From JBMOOG01 sp049324535 (GTDB lineage: Bacteria > Pseudomonadota > Alphaproteobacteria > Rhodobacterales > Rhodobacteraceae), in NCBI GenBank assembly GCA_049324535.1, contig JBMOOG010000001.1, positions 62,001 to 126,000 of the forward strand: a stretch of 64,000 nt of DNA. Reading direction: 5' to 3'. Within the stretch, counting starts at the first letter, position 1, and every line of letters starts with the position of its first letter. The notes beneath the pieces were generated by a model. The model was not told the DNA's origin. It saw only the letters and a program-made list of their open reading frames with translations, and ran no database searches. Positions 1 through 9,247 of this stretch are shown piece by piece. A program made the position numbers and the translations under genes.

Positions 1-344
1 GTGTCGATCACCCGGATGCGCAGCGCGTCGGCGGCGTCGGTCTGCATGAGCGCGTCGAGCACGGCCGCCCGGCGGGCATGATCCCTGTCGCGCCCCTGCA
101 CCCAGGCATGGCCCACCGCGCCGCCGGAAAGCCGCACCGAACAGCGGGTCACGGTCATCTCGCCGAGGTTGAAGGCCGCGCCGGTCGCGCCGATCCGCCC
201 GCGCACCATGACCGCTCCGATTTCCGGCGCGCGCACGAGTTCATGCTGCGGCAGGTCGGGAAACAGGTCGCGCAGCCGCTCCGGCGGGGCCTTGGCCAGG
301 ATGGACATCCAGCCCTTGCGCGGGCCATCGGGTGATGCGGTCAT
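1..344 (-). CDS. phnG: PhnG, C-P lyase core subunit (partial, runs off the left edge)
   Basis: The leftward frame opens at ATG 344 and stays open to position 1, giving about 114 residues of a family usually near 150, so the C-terminus is missing. Visible PhnG features are the N-terminal GWMSILAKAPPERL stretch, the core VMVRGRIGATGAAFNLGEM and VTRCSVRL, and GHAWVQGRDRDHA. PhnG is part of the PhnGHIJ core that couples phosphonate to ATP and cleaves the carbon-phosphorus bond in the cytoplasm. It is divergent from the phnF repressor, the usual arrangement for a C-P lyase operon continuing to the left. The family call is confident; the end is unseen. Confidence 0.88.
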   Translation of the reverse strand, partial: MTASPDGPRKGWMSILAKAPPERLRDLFPDLPQHELVRAPEIGAVMVRGRIGATGAAFNLGEMTVTRCSVRLSGGAVGHAWVQGRDRDHARRAAVLDALMQTDAADALRIRVID

Positions 345-374
345 GCCGTCCTCGACATCTTGCCGGGTTGTCGA

Positions 375-400
375 AATATTTATACAACTAGACAAATATT
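375..400. promoter_or_regulatory. 26-bp dyad between phnG and phnF, candidate PhnF operator
   Basis: An AT-rich island in the 120-bp phnG/phnF gap holds an imperfect palindrome with perfect 7-nt outer arms, AATATTT and AAATATT. Read leftward, the centre contains two near-identical 8-mers, TTGTCTAG and TTGTATAA. It lies where a GntR-type PhnF dimer would block both divergent genes. The dyad is seen directly; that PhnF binds it is inference. Confidence 0.5.
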
Positions 401-464
401 AGCGCGCGACGATCGCCGCGCCAACCGCAGAGTTGTGAAGTTTTCAAGACAGGAGACCGACCGC

Positions 465-1181
465 TTGTCCCGTCCGGCCGTCTGGACCTCGATCGCCGCT
501 ACGCTGGGCGAGGAAATCGCGCAGGGGCACTATCGCCCCGGCGACCGGCTTCCGACCGAGGCGGCGCTGGCCGCGCGCTTCGGCGTCAACCGCCATACGG
601 TGCGCCGGGCGCTGGCCGACCTCGCCGGCGCGGGCACGGTCGTGGCGCGGCGCGGCTCCGGCGTCTTCGTCGCCGCCCAGCCTGCGGAATACGCCATCGG
701 GCTTCGCACCCGCTTCCACCGCAACATCGTCGCGGCCGGCCGGACGCCCTCGCGCCGGATCACCCGGATCGAGACGCGGCCGGCCAGCCCCGAGGAGGCG
801 GGCGCGCTGGCACTGGCGCCAGGCGATCGCGTGCATGTGGTCGAGGGCGTCTCGCTGGCGGACGGCCTGCCCCTTGCCGCCTTCCGGTCGGCCTTTCCGG
901 CCGGGCGCCTGCCGACGCTGCCGGCGTCGCTCGGGCGGCTGTCGTCGATCACCGCGGCGCTGGCGGACTGCGGGGTGCCGGACTACACCCGCGCCGGAAC
1001 CCGCCTGACCGCGCGGCTCGCCGATCCGCTGCTGGCGCTGGCGCTCGGGGTTCAGCCGGGTGCGGCCATCCTGCAATCGGTCTCGGTCAACGTGGACGGC
1101 GCCGGCCAGCCGGTCGAATACGGGCAGACGTGGTTCGCCGGGGACAGGGTGACGCTGACGGTGGACGCCGATCAGCCCTGA
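465..1181 (+). CDS. phnF: PhnF-type GntR/HutC transcriptional regulator of phosphonate genes
   Basis: This 238-residue regulator has an N-terminal winged helix (about residues 5-70; LPTEAALAARFGVN and HTVRRALADL are the recognition core) and a C-terminal UTRA ligand-binding domain (about 75-235). TTG 465 is preferred because AGGAG lies at 451-455; GTG 435 and TTG 360 are also in frame but less well placed. HutC-family PhnF proteins repress phosphonate genes, and the divergent phnG and the dyad at 375-400 fit autoregulation. The 3' end overlaps the convergent acetyltransferase by 10 bp, so the two genes share their ends. The regulator call is firm; the effector is unknown. Confidence 0.85.
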   Translation: MSRPAVWTSIAATLGEEIAQGHYRPGDRLPTEAALAARFGVNRHTVRRALADLAGAGTVVARRGSGVFVAAQPAEYAIGLRTRFHRNIVAAGRTPSRRITRIETRPASPEEAGALALAPGDRVHVVEGVSLADGLPLAAFRSAFPAGRLPTLPASLGRLSSITAALADCGVPDYTRAGTRLTARLADPLLALALGVQPGAAILQSVSVNVDGAGQPVEYGQTWFAGDRVTLTVDADQP

Positions 1182-1792
1182 TACCGGTCGAGAAAGGTCT
1201 CGGCCCTGAGCGTCCGGAAATCCTGCAGCGCCGCGCGCAGGCGGGCATGGTCCCATTCCCACCAGGCCAGCGCCAGAAGCCGGTCGACGGTGCGCGCGTC
1301 GAACCGCGGGCGCAGGGGCGACGCGGGACAGCCGGCGACGATCATGAAGGGCGCCACATCCTTCGTGACCACCGCGCCGGAGGCGACGATGGCCCCGATG
1401 CCCACCGTCACCTCCGGCTTGATGATGGCCCCGTGGCCGATCCAGCAGTCCGCGCCCAGCGTGGTACGCCGCGCGGCGCGGGCCGCGAAGAAGGCCGCAT
1501 CGTCTTCGGCATCGTCCCAGTAGGACGAGGAACGGTAGATGAAATGGTGTTGCGCGGCATGGGCGAAGGGATGGTCGGTCGGGCCGATCCGGGTCATCGC
1601 CGCGATGTTCGAGAACCTCCCGACCGTGGTGTTCGCGATGTCGGCGTAGCGGTCGCAATAGGCGTAGTCCTCGAAAACGCTGTTGAGGATGCGTGACCCC
1701 GCGCCCACCTCGCACCAGGCGCCGAAGGTCGTGTCCACGATCTGGCAGTCGGGATGGACCAGCGGTGAATCGGGCGACAGCCGCGGCATCAC
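1172..1792 (-). CDS. Hexapeptide-repeat acetyltransferase of the phosphonate-metabolism family
   Basis: The 206-residue protein has left-handed beta-helix hexapeptide repeats at about 15-70 and 115-150 (ADCWIGHGAIIKPEV, then IGAIVASGAVVTKDV) and a catalytic-type His in TDHPFAHAAQHH. It resembles the chloramphenicol/xenobiotic acetyltransferase-like family that recurs in phosphonate clusters and probably acylates a phosphonate or a derivative. The start overlaps the stop of phnE2 by 4 bp (ATGA), so it is the last, translationally coupled gene of the leftward phnCDE operon. The substrate cannot be read from the sequence. Confidence 0.75.
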   Translation of the reverse strand: MMPRLSPDSPLVHPDCQIVDTTFGAWCEVGAGSRILNSVFEDYAYCDRYADIANTTVGRFSNIAAMTRIGPTDHPFAHAAQHHFIYRSSSYWDDAEDDAAFFAARAARRTTLGADCWIGHGAIIKPEVTVGIGAIVASGAVVTKDVAPFMIVAGCPASPLRPRFDARTVDRLLALAWWEWDHARLRAALQDFRTLRAETFLDRYQG

Positions 1793-3087
1793 GACCCCTT
1801 TATGAGCTTGCGGCGCAGCCAGCCGGACAGGCTGTCCATCGCCATCACCATCAGAACGATCAGCACCATGTAATAGGCGACCTCTTCCCAGTCTTTCTGG
1901 GTGATGATCGCCTGCGTCAACAGAAGCCCGATGCCGCCGCCGACGATGGCGCCGATCACGGTCGCCGAACGGGTGTTCGATTCGAGGTAGTAGAGAACCT
2001 GGCTGAGCAGAACCGGCGTCACCTGCGGGATCACCCCGAACCGGGCCCGCTGGAGCGCACTGGCCCCGGTCGAGCGCACGCCTTCCACCTGCTTCTCGTC
2101 GATGTTCTCGAGCGCCTCCGAGAAGAGCTTACCGAAGCTGCCGGTATCGGTGATCAGGATCGCGAGGGCCCCGGTCATCGGACCCGGCCCGAAGGCGCGC
2201 GACAGGATGATCGTCCAGATCAGCCCGTCCACCCCTCGGATGAAGTCGAAGACCCGCCGGAAGGCGAAGCGGATGCCCCGGACCGGCATCATGTTCGAGG
2301 CGGCGAGGAAGCCCAGCGGCAGCGCCACCATCGCGGCCCCGAGCGTGCCGAGGATGGCCATGAGCAGCGTCTCGACCAGCGCCCAGGCCACATCGGCATG
2401 ACGCCACATGCGGTTGTTCCAGAACTCCGAGGCCATGAGGGCGAGGTTCCAGCGGGCCGGGTCGATCCGCTCGTCGAGGAAGGCGATCCGCGCAAGTTCG
2501 AGCGGACCCTTGCCGTGGAAGGGGCTGTCGAGGGTGAAGAAGAAGAGCTCCCACCCCGGCTCATACTTGAACGTCTCGACCTTCGACCGCGAGTAGTTGA
2601 ACCGGCCGGCGTCCGTGGTGACGGAAACCTTGTTGACCGAGGCCGAGATCCAGTCGGGCAGGGGCTCGGGCGCGGAGAGGACCGGCTTGCCGTCCCTGGG
2701 CCGGATGTCCACGGTGCCGTAGCCCGGGATCACGTAGCGCGCGCCCTCGCCGTCATAGGTCACGACATGGCCCCGGCCGAGATCGATGGTGGTCACGTTC
2801 CCGTCGATCCGCACCCAGTCGGGCAGCGCGCCCGCGGGATAGGTGCCCTTGGCTTCGCCCTCGATCGCGACGGTGACGGCGCCGGTGCGGTTGTCGCGGG
2901 TGACATGGGTCTTGTGCGACCAGAAGTCGGACAGCAGGATCGCGGCGTTGTCGAGCCGGGCCCGGGCGGCCAGACCGGCGGTGTCGAACGCAACCGCCGC
3001 ATAGACGAGATAGGCGAGGATCGCGGCCGGGATCGCGAAGGCGGCAAGCCTGCGCCGGGCGAGGCGGCGCAGGATCGCGTCGGCCAT
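1789..3087 (-). CDS. phnE: Phosphonate ABC transporter permease, long form (PhnE2)
   Basis: At 432 residues this is longer than a plain PhnE because a periplasmic segment (about 35-225) follows a first membrane helix (about 13-33). The permease domain occupies the rest, with an EAA-type loop reading ENIDEKQVEGVRSTGAS then GVIPQV. It should pair with the second permease upstream and PhnC to import phosphonate delivered by PhnD. The start is odd. ATG 3087 has no Shine-Dalgarno sequence, while an ATG at 3115, which has AAAGGA in front and overlaps the upstream stop as TGAGATG, is one frame out. A 1-nt error or real frameshift between 3115 and 3087 is possible. Confidence 0.82.
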   Translation of the reverse strand: MADAILRRLARRRLAAFAIPAAILAYLVYAAVAFDTAGLAARARLDNAAILLSDFWSHKTHVTRDNRTGAVTVAIEGEAKGTYPAGALPDWVRIDGNVTTIDLGRGHVVTYDGEGARYVIPGYGTVDIRPRDGKPVLSAPEPLPDWISASVNKVSVTTDAGRFNYSRSKVETFKYEPGWELFFFTLDSPFHGKGPLELARIAFLDERIDPARWNLALMASEFWNNRMWRHADVAWALVETLLMAILGTLGAAMVALPLGFLAASNMMPVRGIRFAFRRVFDFIRGVDGLIWTIILSRAFGPGPMTGALAILITDTGSFGKLFSEALENIDEKQVEGVRSTGASALQRARFGVIPQVTPVLLSQVLYYLESNTRSATVIGAIVGGGIGLLLTQAIITQKDWEEVAYYMVLIVLMVMAMDSLSGWLRRKLIKGS

Positions 3088-3116
3088 CGGCGATGGAAGG
3101 CGCGGTGTCGGTCATC

Positions 3117-3995
3117 TCAGCGTCCTTTCGCAAGCCGCTCGCGGGCGTGGTCCGAGATCCGGTCGATCACGACGATCGTCAGGAACAGAAGCAGGAAGAT
3201 CGCCACCACCTGGTCGTAGCGCCCCTGTCCCCATTGCATCGCGATCTTCAGGTCGTGGCCGATGCCGCCCTCGCCCACGAAGCCGAGGATGGCCGAGGCG
3301 CGCACGTTGATCTCGAACCGCAGCAGCGCATAGCTGGTCCAGTTCGGGGCCACCTGCGGAATGACGCCCAGCCACATCGTCTGGCCCCAGGTTGCGCCCA
3401 CCGATTGCAGGCCCTCGACCGGTTTCAGGTCGGCGTTCTCGGCCACCTCCGAGAAGAGCTTGCCGAGCGCGCCACCGGTGTGCAGCGCGATGGCGATCAC
3501 GGCGGGCACCGGTCCGCCGCCCAGGATGAAGATCAGGACCAGCGCCACGACGATCTCGGGGACGGCGCGGAGCGCGTCCATCATCCGCCGGAAGAGCGGG
3601 GTAAGCCGCGGCCAGCACGCCAGACCGCGCGTGGCCAGAAGCGACAGCGCCACCGCGGCAAGGCCCCCGAGCAGGGTCGAGACGGCGGCAATGTTGATCG
3701 TCTCGACGAGAGAGGGCAGGAATTCGAGCAGAAGCCCGGGAATGTTCGCGCGGTTGGCCCAGGCCTCGGACAGGACCTCGGCCGGAAAGTCGCCGAGCAT
3801 CGGAAGGCCGGACAGGAAGTCGCCGGCGTTGCGATCCTGGGCCAGAAGGAACCCCGAGGCCATCATCGCGGCAAACAGCGCCAGCAGGATGCCGCCGTAG
3901 AGCCGCTTGCGGCGGACCATCGCAAGATAGGCCGAACGCGGATCGGACGGATCGGGGGAAGGGCCCGCGCCGGGCCAGTGGGCGATGTCTGCCAT
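3117..3995 (-). CDS. phnE: Phosphonate ABC transporter permease PhnE (short form)
   Basis: This 292-residue inner-membrane permease has about six membrane helices. Its EAA loop (ENADLKPVEGLQSVGA, then GVIPQV) contacts the ATPase and closely matches that of the neighbouring long permease, so the two probably form a heterodimeric channel. ATG 3995 is chosen because GGAG lies a few bases upstream and the product starts just before the first helix; an upstream in-frame start at 4055 would run through the phnD/phnE stem-loop. It lies third in phnC-phnD-phnE-phnE2 and ends next to the start region of the second permease. Confidence 0.88.
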   Translation of the reverse strand: MADIAHWPGAGPSPDPSDPRSAYLAMVRRKRLYGGILLALFAAMMASGFLLAQDRNAGDFLSGLPMLGDFPAEVLSEAWANRANIPGLLLEFLPSLVETINIAAVSTLLGGLAAVALSLLATRGLACWPRLTPLFRRMMDALRAVPEIVVALVLIFILGGGPVPAVIAIALHTGGALGKLFSEVAENADLKPVEGLQSVGATWGQTMWLGVIPQVAPNWTSYALLRFEINVRASAILGFVGEGGIGHDLKIAMQWGQGRYDQVVAIFLLLFLTIVVIDRISDHARERLAKGR

Positions 3996-4018
3996 GAACA
4001 CTCCGCAGGAAAAGGCAC

Positions 4019-4042
4019 GGGCCGCCCACGGAGGGGCGGCCC
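4019..4042 (-). promoter_or_regulatory. Stem-loop between phnD and phnE
   Basis: A perfect 9-bp stem (GGGCCGCCC at 4019-4027 with GGGCGGCCC at 4034-4042) encloses a 6-nt loop in the phnD-phnE gap. No T-run follows in the leftward direction, so it is more likely an RNA-stability or partial-attenuation hairpin than a full terminator. Such hairpins commonly sit after binding-protein genes and raise their expression over that of the permeases. Confidence 0.55.
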
Positions 4043-4059
4043 GGCCAGAAATCATCGGA

Positions 4060-4959
4060 TCACATGCCTTCCTGAAGCTTGCGGGCGGCGATGATGCCGA
4101 GGTAGTCCTCGTGCTTCACCGGCACGAAGTCCTTGGCCTCGCCGGCGGCCACGTTGTAGGCGCACTGGGGATCGGTTTCCCACATCGTGTCCAGCATCGC
4201 ATACATCTTGTCCTTGACGTCCTGCGGCAGGGTCTTGCGCACGACCATCGGGCCTTCCGGGATCAGCTTCGAACGCCAGATCTCCTGGATCGTCGACATG
4301 TCCACCAGCCCCGAGTCGGCGGCCTTGCGGAAGGCGCCCGAGTTGAAGCCGTCCTCCCAGTTGCCCACGCCGTCGGCCCAGGCCACGGCGGCGTCGACGT
4401 CGCCGTTCGCGACGCCGACGATCGACTGTTCATGCCCGCCCGACATCTTCACCGTGCTGAAGTAGTCCTCGAGCTTGCCGTATTTCTCCATCAGTTCGGC
4501 GCCGGGGATCAGATAGCCCGAGGTCGAGTTCGGATCGGCGAAGGCGAAGACCTTGCCCTTGGCGTCGTCCATCGACTTGATCCCGGAATCGACGCGGGCG
4601 AAGCCGATCGAATAGTAGCCGGTGGTGCCGTCGGTGTTCTGCTTGGTCAGCATCACGTCCACGGCCTCGGGGTTGGTCAGGTAGGTCTTGGCATAGGCCG
4701 AGGCGCCGAGCCAGGCGAAGTCGAGCGTGCCGCCCAGAAGGCCCTGGATCACGCCGTCGTAGTCGGCCGGGGTGAAGAGCTTGGTCGGCACGCCGAGTTC
4801 CGCCTCGACCTTCGCGCGGAAGCATTCGAGGTTGGTCATCCGGTCCTGGGCGTTCTCGCCGCCGAGGATGCCGATGTTGAATTCCTTGATCGCCTCCTCG
4901 GCCGAAGCGGCCGAGGCGAGTGCCGTCGCGAGGGCGAGGGCGAGGGGCAGCGTCTTCAT
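4060..4959 (-). CDS. phnD: Phosphonate-binding periplasmic protein PhnD
   Basis: The 299-residue protein has an N-terminal signal peptide (MKTLPLALALATALASAASA, cleavage near residue 20) and a mature PhnD-type substrate-binding fold. Family features include FNIGILGGENAQDR, a FTPADYDGVIQGLLGG segment, LDFAWLGASAYA and a DPNSTSGYLIPG ligand loop. It captures phosphonates in the periplasm for the PhnC/PhnE importer. It lies between phnC and phnE; a stem-loop downstream may favour its higher expression. ATG 4959 follows phnC by 41 bp. Confidence 0.9.
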   Translation of the reverse strand: MKTLPLALALATALASAASAEEAIKEFNIGILGGENAQDRMTNLECFRAKVEAELGVPTKLFTPADYDGVIQGLLGGTLDFAWLGASAYAKTYLTNPEAVDVMLTKQNTDGTTGYYSIGFARVDSGIKSMDDAKGKVFAFADPNSTSGYLIPGAELMEKYGKLEDYFSTVKMSGGHEQSIVGVANGDVDAAVAWADGVGNWEDGFNSGAFRKAADSGLVDMSTIQEIWRSKLIPEGPMVVRKTLPQDVKDKMYAMLDTMWETDPQCAYNVAAGEAKDFVPVKHEDYLGIIAARKLQEGM

Positions 4960-5000
4960 GGATACTCCGTCGGTTGGGGCCCGCACCGGGGCCGGGAAAG

Positions 5001-5819
<819 letters not shown>

Positions 5820-5887
5820 CGACGCTTCCCCCGAGGTGTCGCAGGGGGCCTCGTAGCCGTCGCTTGTGACAGCGTGCCGAAGACTGA

Positions 5888-5905
5888 ATGAAGGTTCCGT
5901 GACGC
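5888..5905 (-). promoter_or_regulatory. Weak Pho-box-like direct repeat upstream of phnC
   Basis: Read leftward, two 7-mers (GCGTCAC and CCTTCAT) are separated by 4 nt, the layout of a PhoB box (CTGTCAT-N4-CTGTCAT), matching 4/7 and 5/7 positions. It lies about 70-85 nt before phnC, a sensible place for phosphate-starvation control. The match is poor and could be chance. Confidence 0.2.
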
Positions 5906-5951
5906 AGGCCGCCGCCCCGGCGGCGCGGCGCGCCTGCCCGGCGGGACCGCC

Positions 5952-6671
5952 TCAGAAGTCGATGCGGTCGCCGGGGGCCTCGTCGGCGAACCATTCGTGG
6001 TTCGACGCAAGGATGCGGTCGATCTGCTCCTTGATCCGTGACAGGTGCTCGCGCATGGCCGCCACGGCCCGGTCGGCGTCGCGGCTGCGCAGCGCCGCGA
6101 GGATGAGCACGTGATCGTCCCAGGCGGTGCGCGAGGCGAAGGACAGCGACAGCATCCGCACCCGGTCCATGTGGCCCTTGTTCTCGGCGATCAGTTCCCA
6201 GGTGAAGCCCACTCCCGCGCGGGCGCAGATCTCGCGGTGGAACTGGTCGTCCAGCCGGTGGAAGAGCGCCTTGTCGTCCGCGAGGATCGCGGCGTCCTGC
6301 GCCTCGACGATGGCCTCGAGGGCGGCATGATCCGATTCGGCCAGACGGGTGGCGGCAAAGCGCACGGTCTCGGCTTCCAGTGCGGTGCGGATGAAGCGCG
6401 CGCGCATGACCGCGGCCGGCGAGATCAGGGCGACCGTGGTGGCGCGCTGCGGCCGGATCTGGAGAAAGCCCAGTTTCGACAGACGGTAGAAGGCGTCGCG
6501 CACCGGCTGGCGCGACACGCCCATCGCGCGCGCGACATCCACCTCGGAGATTCGCGCGCCCGGCTTCATCTCGAGCGACAGCACCTGCCGATGGAGTTCG
6601 CCGTAGACCTGATCGGCGATCGACGGCCGACCCGGGAGGTCGATCTGCGCGAAGTGCATGGTATCGGTCAT
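5952..6671 (-). CDS. GntR-family regulator with FCD domain, likely uronate repressor
   Basis: The 239-residue protein has a winged-helix domain (about 15-80; DVARAMGVSRQPVRDAFYRL) and an all-helical FCD ligand-binding domain (about 90-225) with metal-binding-type Asp/His positions (DDQFHREICARAG, then WDDHVLILAALRSRD). FadR-subfamily members of this kind (UxuR, ExuR, KdgR-like) respond to uronates or their intermediates. It is divergent from the uxaC operon, and a dyad overlapping the uxaC -10 element lies between them. It therefore probably represses the whole uronate block at 6771-18046. The exact inducer is inference. Confidence 0.85.
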   Translation of the reverse strand: MTDTMHFAQIDLPGRPSIADQVYGELHRQVLSLEMKPGARISEVDVARAMGVSRQPVRDAFYRLSKLGFLQIRPQRATTVALISPAAVMRARFIRTALEAETVRFAATRLAESDHAALEAIVEAQDAAILADDKALFHRLDDQFHREICARAGVGFTWELIAENKGHMDRVRMLSLSFASRTAWDDHVLILAALRSRDADRAVAAMREHLSRIKEQIDRILASNHEWFADEAPGDRIDF

Positions 6672-6682
6672 CGGCTTCCTCG

Positions 6683-6711
6683 TTGACGGACCTGCTATAC
6701 TAGCATATTAG
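6683..6711 (+). promoter_or_regulatory. Sigma-70-type promoter for the uronate operon
   Basis: TTGACG at 6683-6688 and TATTAG at 6706-6711 are separated by exactly 17 nt. They lie about 60 nt upstream of uxaC in the regulator/uxaC gap. It is one of the best -35/-10 pairs in the window. Confidence 0.55.
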
Positions 6712-6716
6712 ACTAT
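6695..6716. promoter_or_regulatory. Candidate operator dyad overlapping the uxaC promoter
   Basis: The 22-nt stretch fits the symmetric pattern TA-N2-CTA-N2-AT-N2-TAG-N2-TA, 12 of 22 positions being self-complementary. It covers the -10 hexamer of the predicted uxaC promoter and sits between the divergent GntR regulator and uxaC, as expected for a repressor site controlling both. Binding by that regulator is inferred. Confidence 0.5.
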
Positions 6717-6770
6717 CAGGGTGGTGCTGGTCCACCCCGGGAGGAATAGCAAGATGACGGGTGCGTGAGA

Positions 6771-8177
6771 ATGGCGCTGCTCGATCCCGATCGGCTCTTT
6801 CCGGTCGAAGACCGTGTGCGCGGTCTGGCGCGCGCCCTGCACGGCTCGGTCGAGACGGCGCCGATCGTCAGCCCGCACGGCCATACCGACCCGCGCTGGT
6901 TCGCCGAGAACGCGCCCTTTCCCGATCCCGCGCAGCTCTTCGTGACCCCGGACCACTACGTGTTCCGCATGCTGCATTCGCAGGGCCTGTCCCTGACCGA
7001 CCTGGGCGTGCCGCGCGCGGACGGCGGTGCGACCGAGACCGACGGCCGCCGCATCTGGCGCCGCTTTGCCGAGAACTACCACCTGTTCCGGGGCACGCCC
7101 TCGCGGCTCTGGCTGGACCATTCCTTCCAGGAGGTGTTCGGCCTGACCGAGCGGCTGAGTGCCGCGACCGCCGATCTCTATTACGACCACATCGCCGACT
7201 GCCTGTCGCGGCCCGAGTTCCGGCCGCGGGCGCTTTATGAACGCTTCGGCATCGAGGTGATCGCCACCACCGAAAGCCCGCTCGACGATCTGCGCTGGCA
7301 CCGGATGATCCGGGAAAGCGGCTGGGCGGGGCGGGTCGTCACCGCCTATCGGCCCGATCCCGTCACCGATCCCGACTTTGCGGACTTTGCGCCCAACGTC
7401 GAGAGCTTCTGCGCGCTGGGCGGCCAGTCGGGCACCGGCTGGGCGGCCTATCTGGACGCGCATCGGGCGCGGCGGGCGTATTTCCGCGACTTCGGCGCGA
7501 CCTCGACCGACCACGGCCACCCGACCGCACGGACCGAGAACCTTGACCGGGCCGCTGCCGAGGCCCTGTACAACCGCGTGCTTTCGGGCCGCGCCGACGC
7601 GGCCGAGCGCGAGGCGTTCCGCGGCCAGATGCTGACCGAGATGGCGCGGCTGTCGGTCGAGGACGGGATGGTGATGCAGATCCACCCCGGCGCGCTGCGC
7701 AACCATTCGGCGCCCGTGCTGGCCCGGTTCGGGCGCGACAAGGGCTATGACATCCCGACCCGCACCGACTATGTCGCGGCGCTGCGCCCGCTTCTGGATG
7801 CCGTCGGCGAGGAGCCGGGGCTGACCGTCATTCTCTTCACGCTGGACGAGACCGCCTATGCGCGCGAGCTCGCTCCTCTGGCGGGGGTCTATCCCTGTCT
7901 GCGCCTCGGCCCGGCCTGGTGGTTCCACGACAGCCCGGAAGGCATGATGCGGTTCCGGCAGATGACGACCGAGACCGCCGGTTTCTACAACACCGTGGGC
8001 TTCAACGACGACACCCGCGCCTTCTGTTCGATACCCGCGCGCCATGACGTGGCGCGGCGGGTCGATGCCGCCTTCCTCGCCACCCTTGTCGCCACCGGGC
8101 GTCTGGCCGAGGACGAAGCCTTCGAGGTCATCCAGGACCTCGCACACCGGCTTGCACGGCAAGCCTACCGGCTCTGA
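6771..8177 (+). CDS. uxaC: Glucuronate/galacturonate isomerase UxaC
   Basis: The 468-residue protein is full length for UxaC and begins with the family's LLDPDRLFP. The metal-site segment [14 protein letters not shown] follows at about 35-48, then the TTESPLDDL and [12 protein letters not shown] blocks. It interconverts D-glucuronate/D-galacturonate and D-fructuronate/D-tagaturonate in the cytoplasm. ATG 6771 matches the family start. The strong GGAGG at 6740-6744 is instead 9 nt before another ATG (6754) that opens a 4-codon reading frame ending at 6768, across the UxaC start, so translational coupling is possible. It is the first gene of a long uronate operon. Confidence 0.9.
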   Translation: MALLDPDRLFPVEDRVRGLARALHGSVETAPIVSPHGHTDPRWFAENAPFPDPAQLFVTPDHYVFRMLHSQGLSLTDLGVPRADGGATETDGRRIWRRFAENYHLFRGTPSRLWLDHSFQEVFGLTERLSAATADLYYDHIADCLSRPEFRPRALYERFGIEVIATTESPLDDLRWHRMIRESGWAGRVVTAYRPDPVTDPDFADFAPNVESFCALGGQSGTGWAAYLDAHRARRAYFRDFGATSTDHGHPTARTENLDRAAAEALYNRVLSGRADAAEREAFRGQMLTEMARLSVEDGMVMQIHPGALRNHSAPVLARFGRDKGYDIPTRTDYVAALRPLLDAVGEEPGLTVILFTLDETAYARELAPLAGVYPCLRLGPAWWFHDSPEGMMRFRQMTTETAGFYNTVGFNDDTRAFCSIPARHDVARRVDAAFLATLVATGRLAEDEAFEVIQDLAHRLARQAYRL

Positions 8178-8203
8178 CGGGCCACCAAGAGGGAGGAAAG
8201 AGA

Positions 8204-9184
8204 ATGAAGCACCTGAACACCACGATCGCGGCCCTTCTGGCCAGCGCGGCGCTGGCCGGCGGGGCGATGGCCTGCGAGATCACGCTGCGGTCCTCGGACA
8301 CGCACCCCGACGGCTATCCGACCGTCGAGGGCGTCAAGGCGATGGCGGCCGAGGTCAAGGACAAGACCGGCGGGCGGATCTGCATCGAGGTCTTCCCGTC
8401 GTCGCAGCTTGGCGAGGAAAAGGACACGATCGAGCAGACCCAGTTCGGGGTGATCGACATGGTCCGCGCGAGCTTCGGGTCGTTCAACAACATCGTGCCG
8501 ACCGCGCAGCTGATGTCGCTGCCCTACCTGTTCCGGTCCGAGGACCACATGCACAAGGTGATGGACGGCCCCATCGGCCAGGACATCGCCAAGGACTTCG
8601 AAGCCAAGGGTCTGGTGCCGCTGGCCTATTACGACGGCGGATCGCGCAGCTTCTACAACTCGCAGAAGCCGATCCAGAGCATCGACGACCTCAAGGGGAT
8701 GAAGATCCGCGTCATGCAGTCCGATGTCTTCGTGGACATGATGCAGGCGCTGGGCGCGAACGCGACGCCGCTGCCCTACGGCGAGGTCTATTCCTCGATC
8801 CAGACCGGGGTGATCGACGGGGCCGAGAACAACTGGCCGTCCTATGACAGCTCGGGCCATTACGAGGTGGCCAAGTATATCACGCTCGACCAGCACCTGA
8901 TGGTGCCGGAGCTGGTGGCGATCTCGAAGATGGCCTGGGACAAGCTGTCGCCCGAGGATCAGGCGATCATGCGCACGGCGGCGCAGAATTCGGCGCAGCT
9001 CCAGCGCAAACTCTGGGCCGAGCAGGAAAAGAAGTCCGAAGAGAAGGTGATCGCGGCCGGATCGCAGGTGATCCGCGACATCGACAAGACCCCGTTCATC
9101 GAGGCGATGGTGCCGGTCTACGAGAAATACGTGACCACGCCCGAGGCCAAGGAACTGGTGACGCGGATCCAGGAAACCAAGTGA
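8204..9184 (+). CDS. TRAP transporter substrate-binding protein (DctP family), probably for uronates
   Basis: This 326-residue periplasmic protein has a signal peptide ending near GGAMA (residues 1-24) and a DctP fold. Characteristic parts are [20 protein letters not shown] at the N-terminus, [18 protein letters not shown], the carboxylate-binding Arg in [11 protein letters not shown] and the ENNWPSYD segment. GGGAGGAAAG precedes ATG 8204. Its place between uxaC and the permeases indicates that it binds a hexuronate or oligouronate. It should work with the small and large membrane subunits that follow. Confidence 0.88.
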   Translation: MKHLNTTIAALLASAALAGGAMACEITLRSSDTHPDGYPTVEGVKAMAAEVKDKTGGRICIEVFPSSQLGEEKDTIEQTQFGVIDMVRASFGSFNNIVPTAQLMSLPYLFRSEDHMHKVMDGPIGQDIAKDFEAKGLVPLAYYDGGSRSFYNSQKPIQSIDDLKGMKIRVMQSDVFVDMMQALGANATPLPYGEVYSSIQTGVIDGAENNWPSYDSSGHYEVAKYITLDQHLMVPELVAISKMAWDKLSPEDQAIMRTAAQNSAQLQRKLWAEQEKKSEEKVIAAGSQVIRDIDKTPFIEAMVPVYEKYVTTPEAKELVTRIQETK

Positions 9185-9193
9185 CCTGACGCT

Positions 9194-9219
9194 GCCGGCC
9201 CGCCGCGGGGCGGGCCGGC
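9194..9219 (+). promoter_or_regulatory. Strong stem-loop between dctP and dctQ
   Basis: GCCGGCCCGCC (9194-9204) pairs perfectly with GGCGGGCCGGC (9209-9219) around a GCGG loop, in the 63-nt gap after the binding-protein gene. There is no T-run, so it probably stabilises or partly attenuates the message so that the binding protein exceeds its permeases. A similar hairpin follows phnD. Confidence 0.55.
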
Positions 9220-9247
9220 GGCCGTTGCGGCCGTGATGGGGAACACC

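Noticed and set aside
444..1715. Long leftward open frame opposite phnF
   Set aside because: Arg/Pro-rich shadow of the real genes in high-GC DNA, with no ribosome site or family resemblance.
1693..3219. Rightward open frame of about 500 codons opposite the acetyltransferase and phnE2
   Set aside because: Composition typical of antisense frames (His/Asp/Arg/Gly-rich), while the opposite strand encodes a clear transporter.
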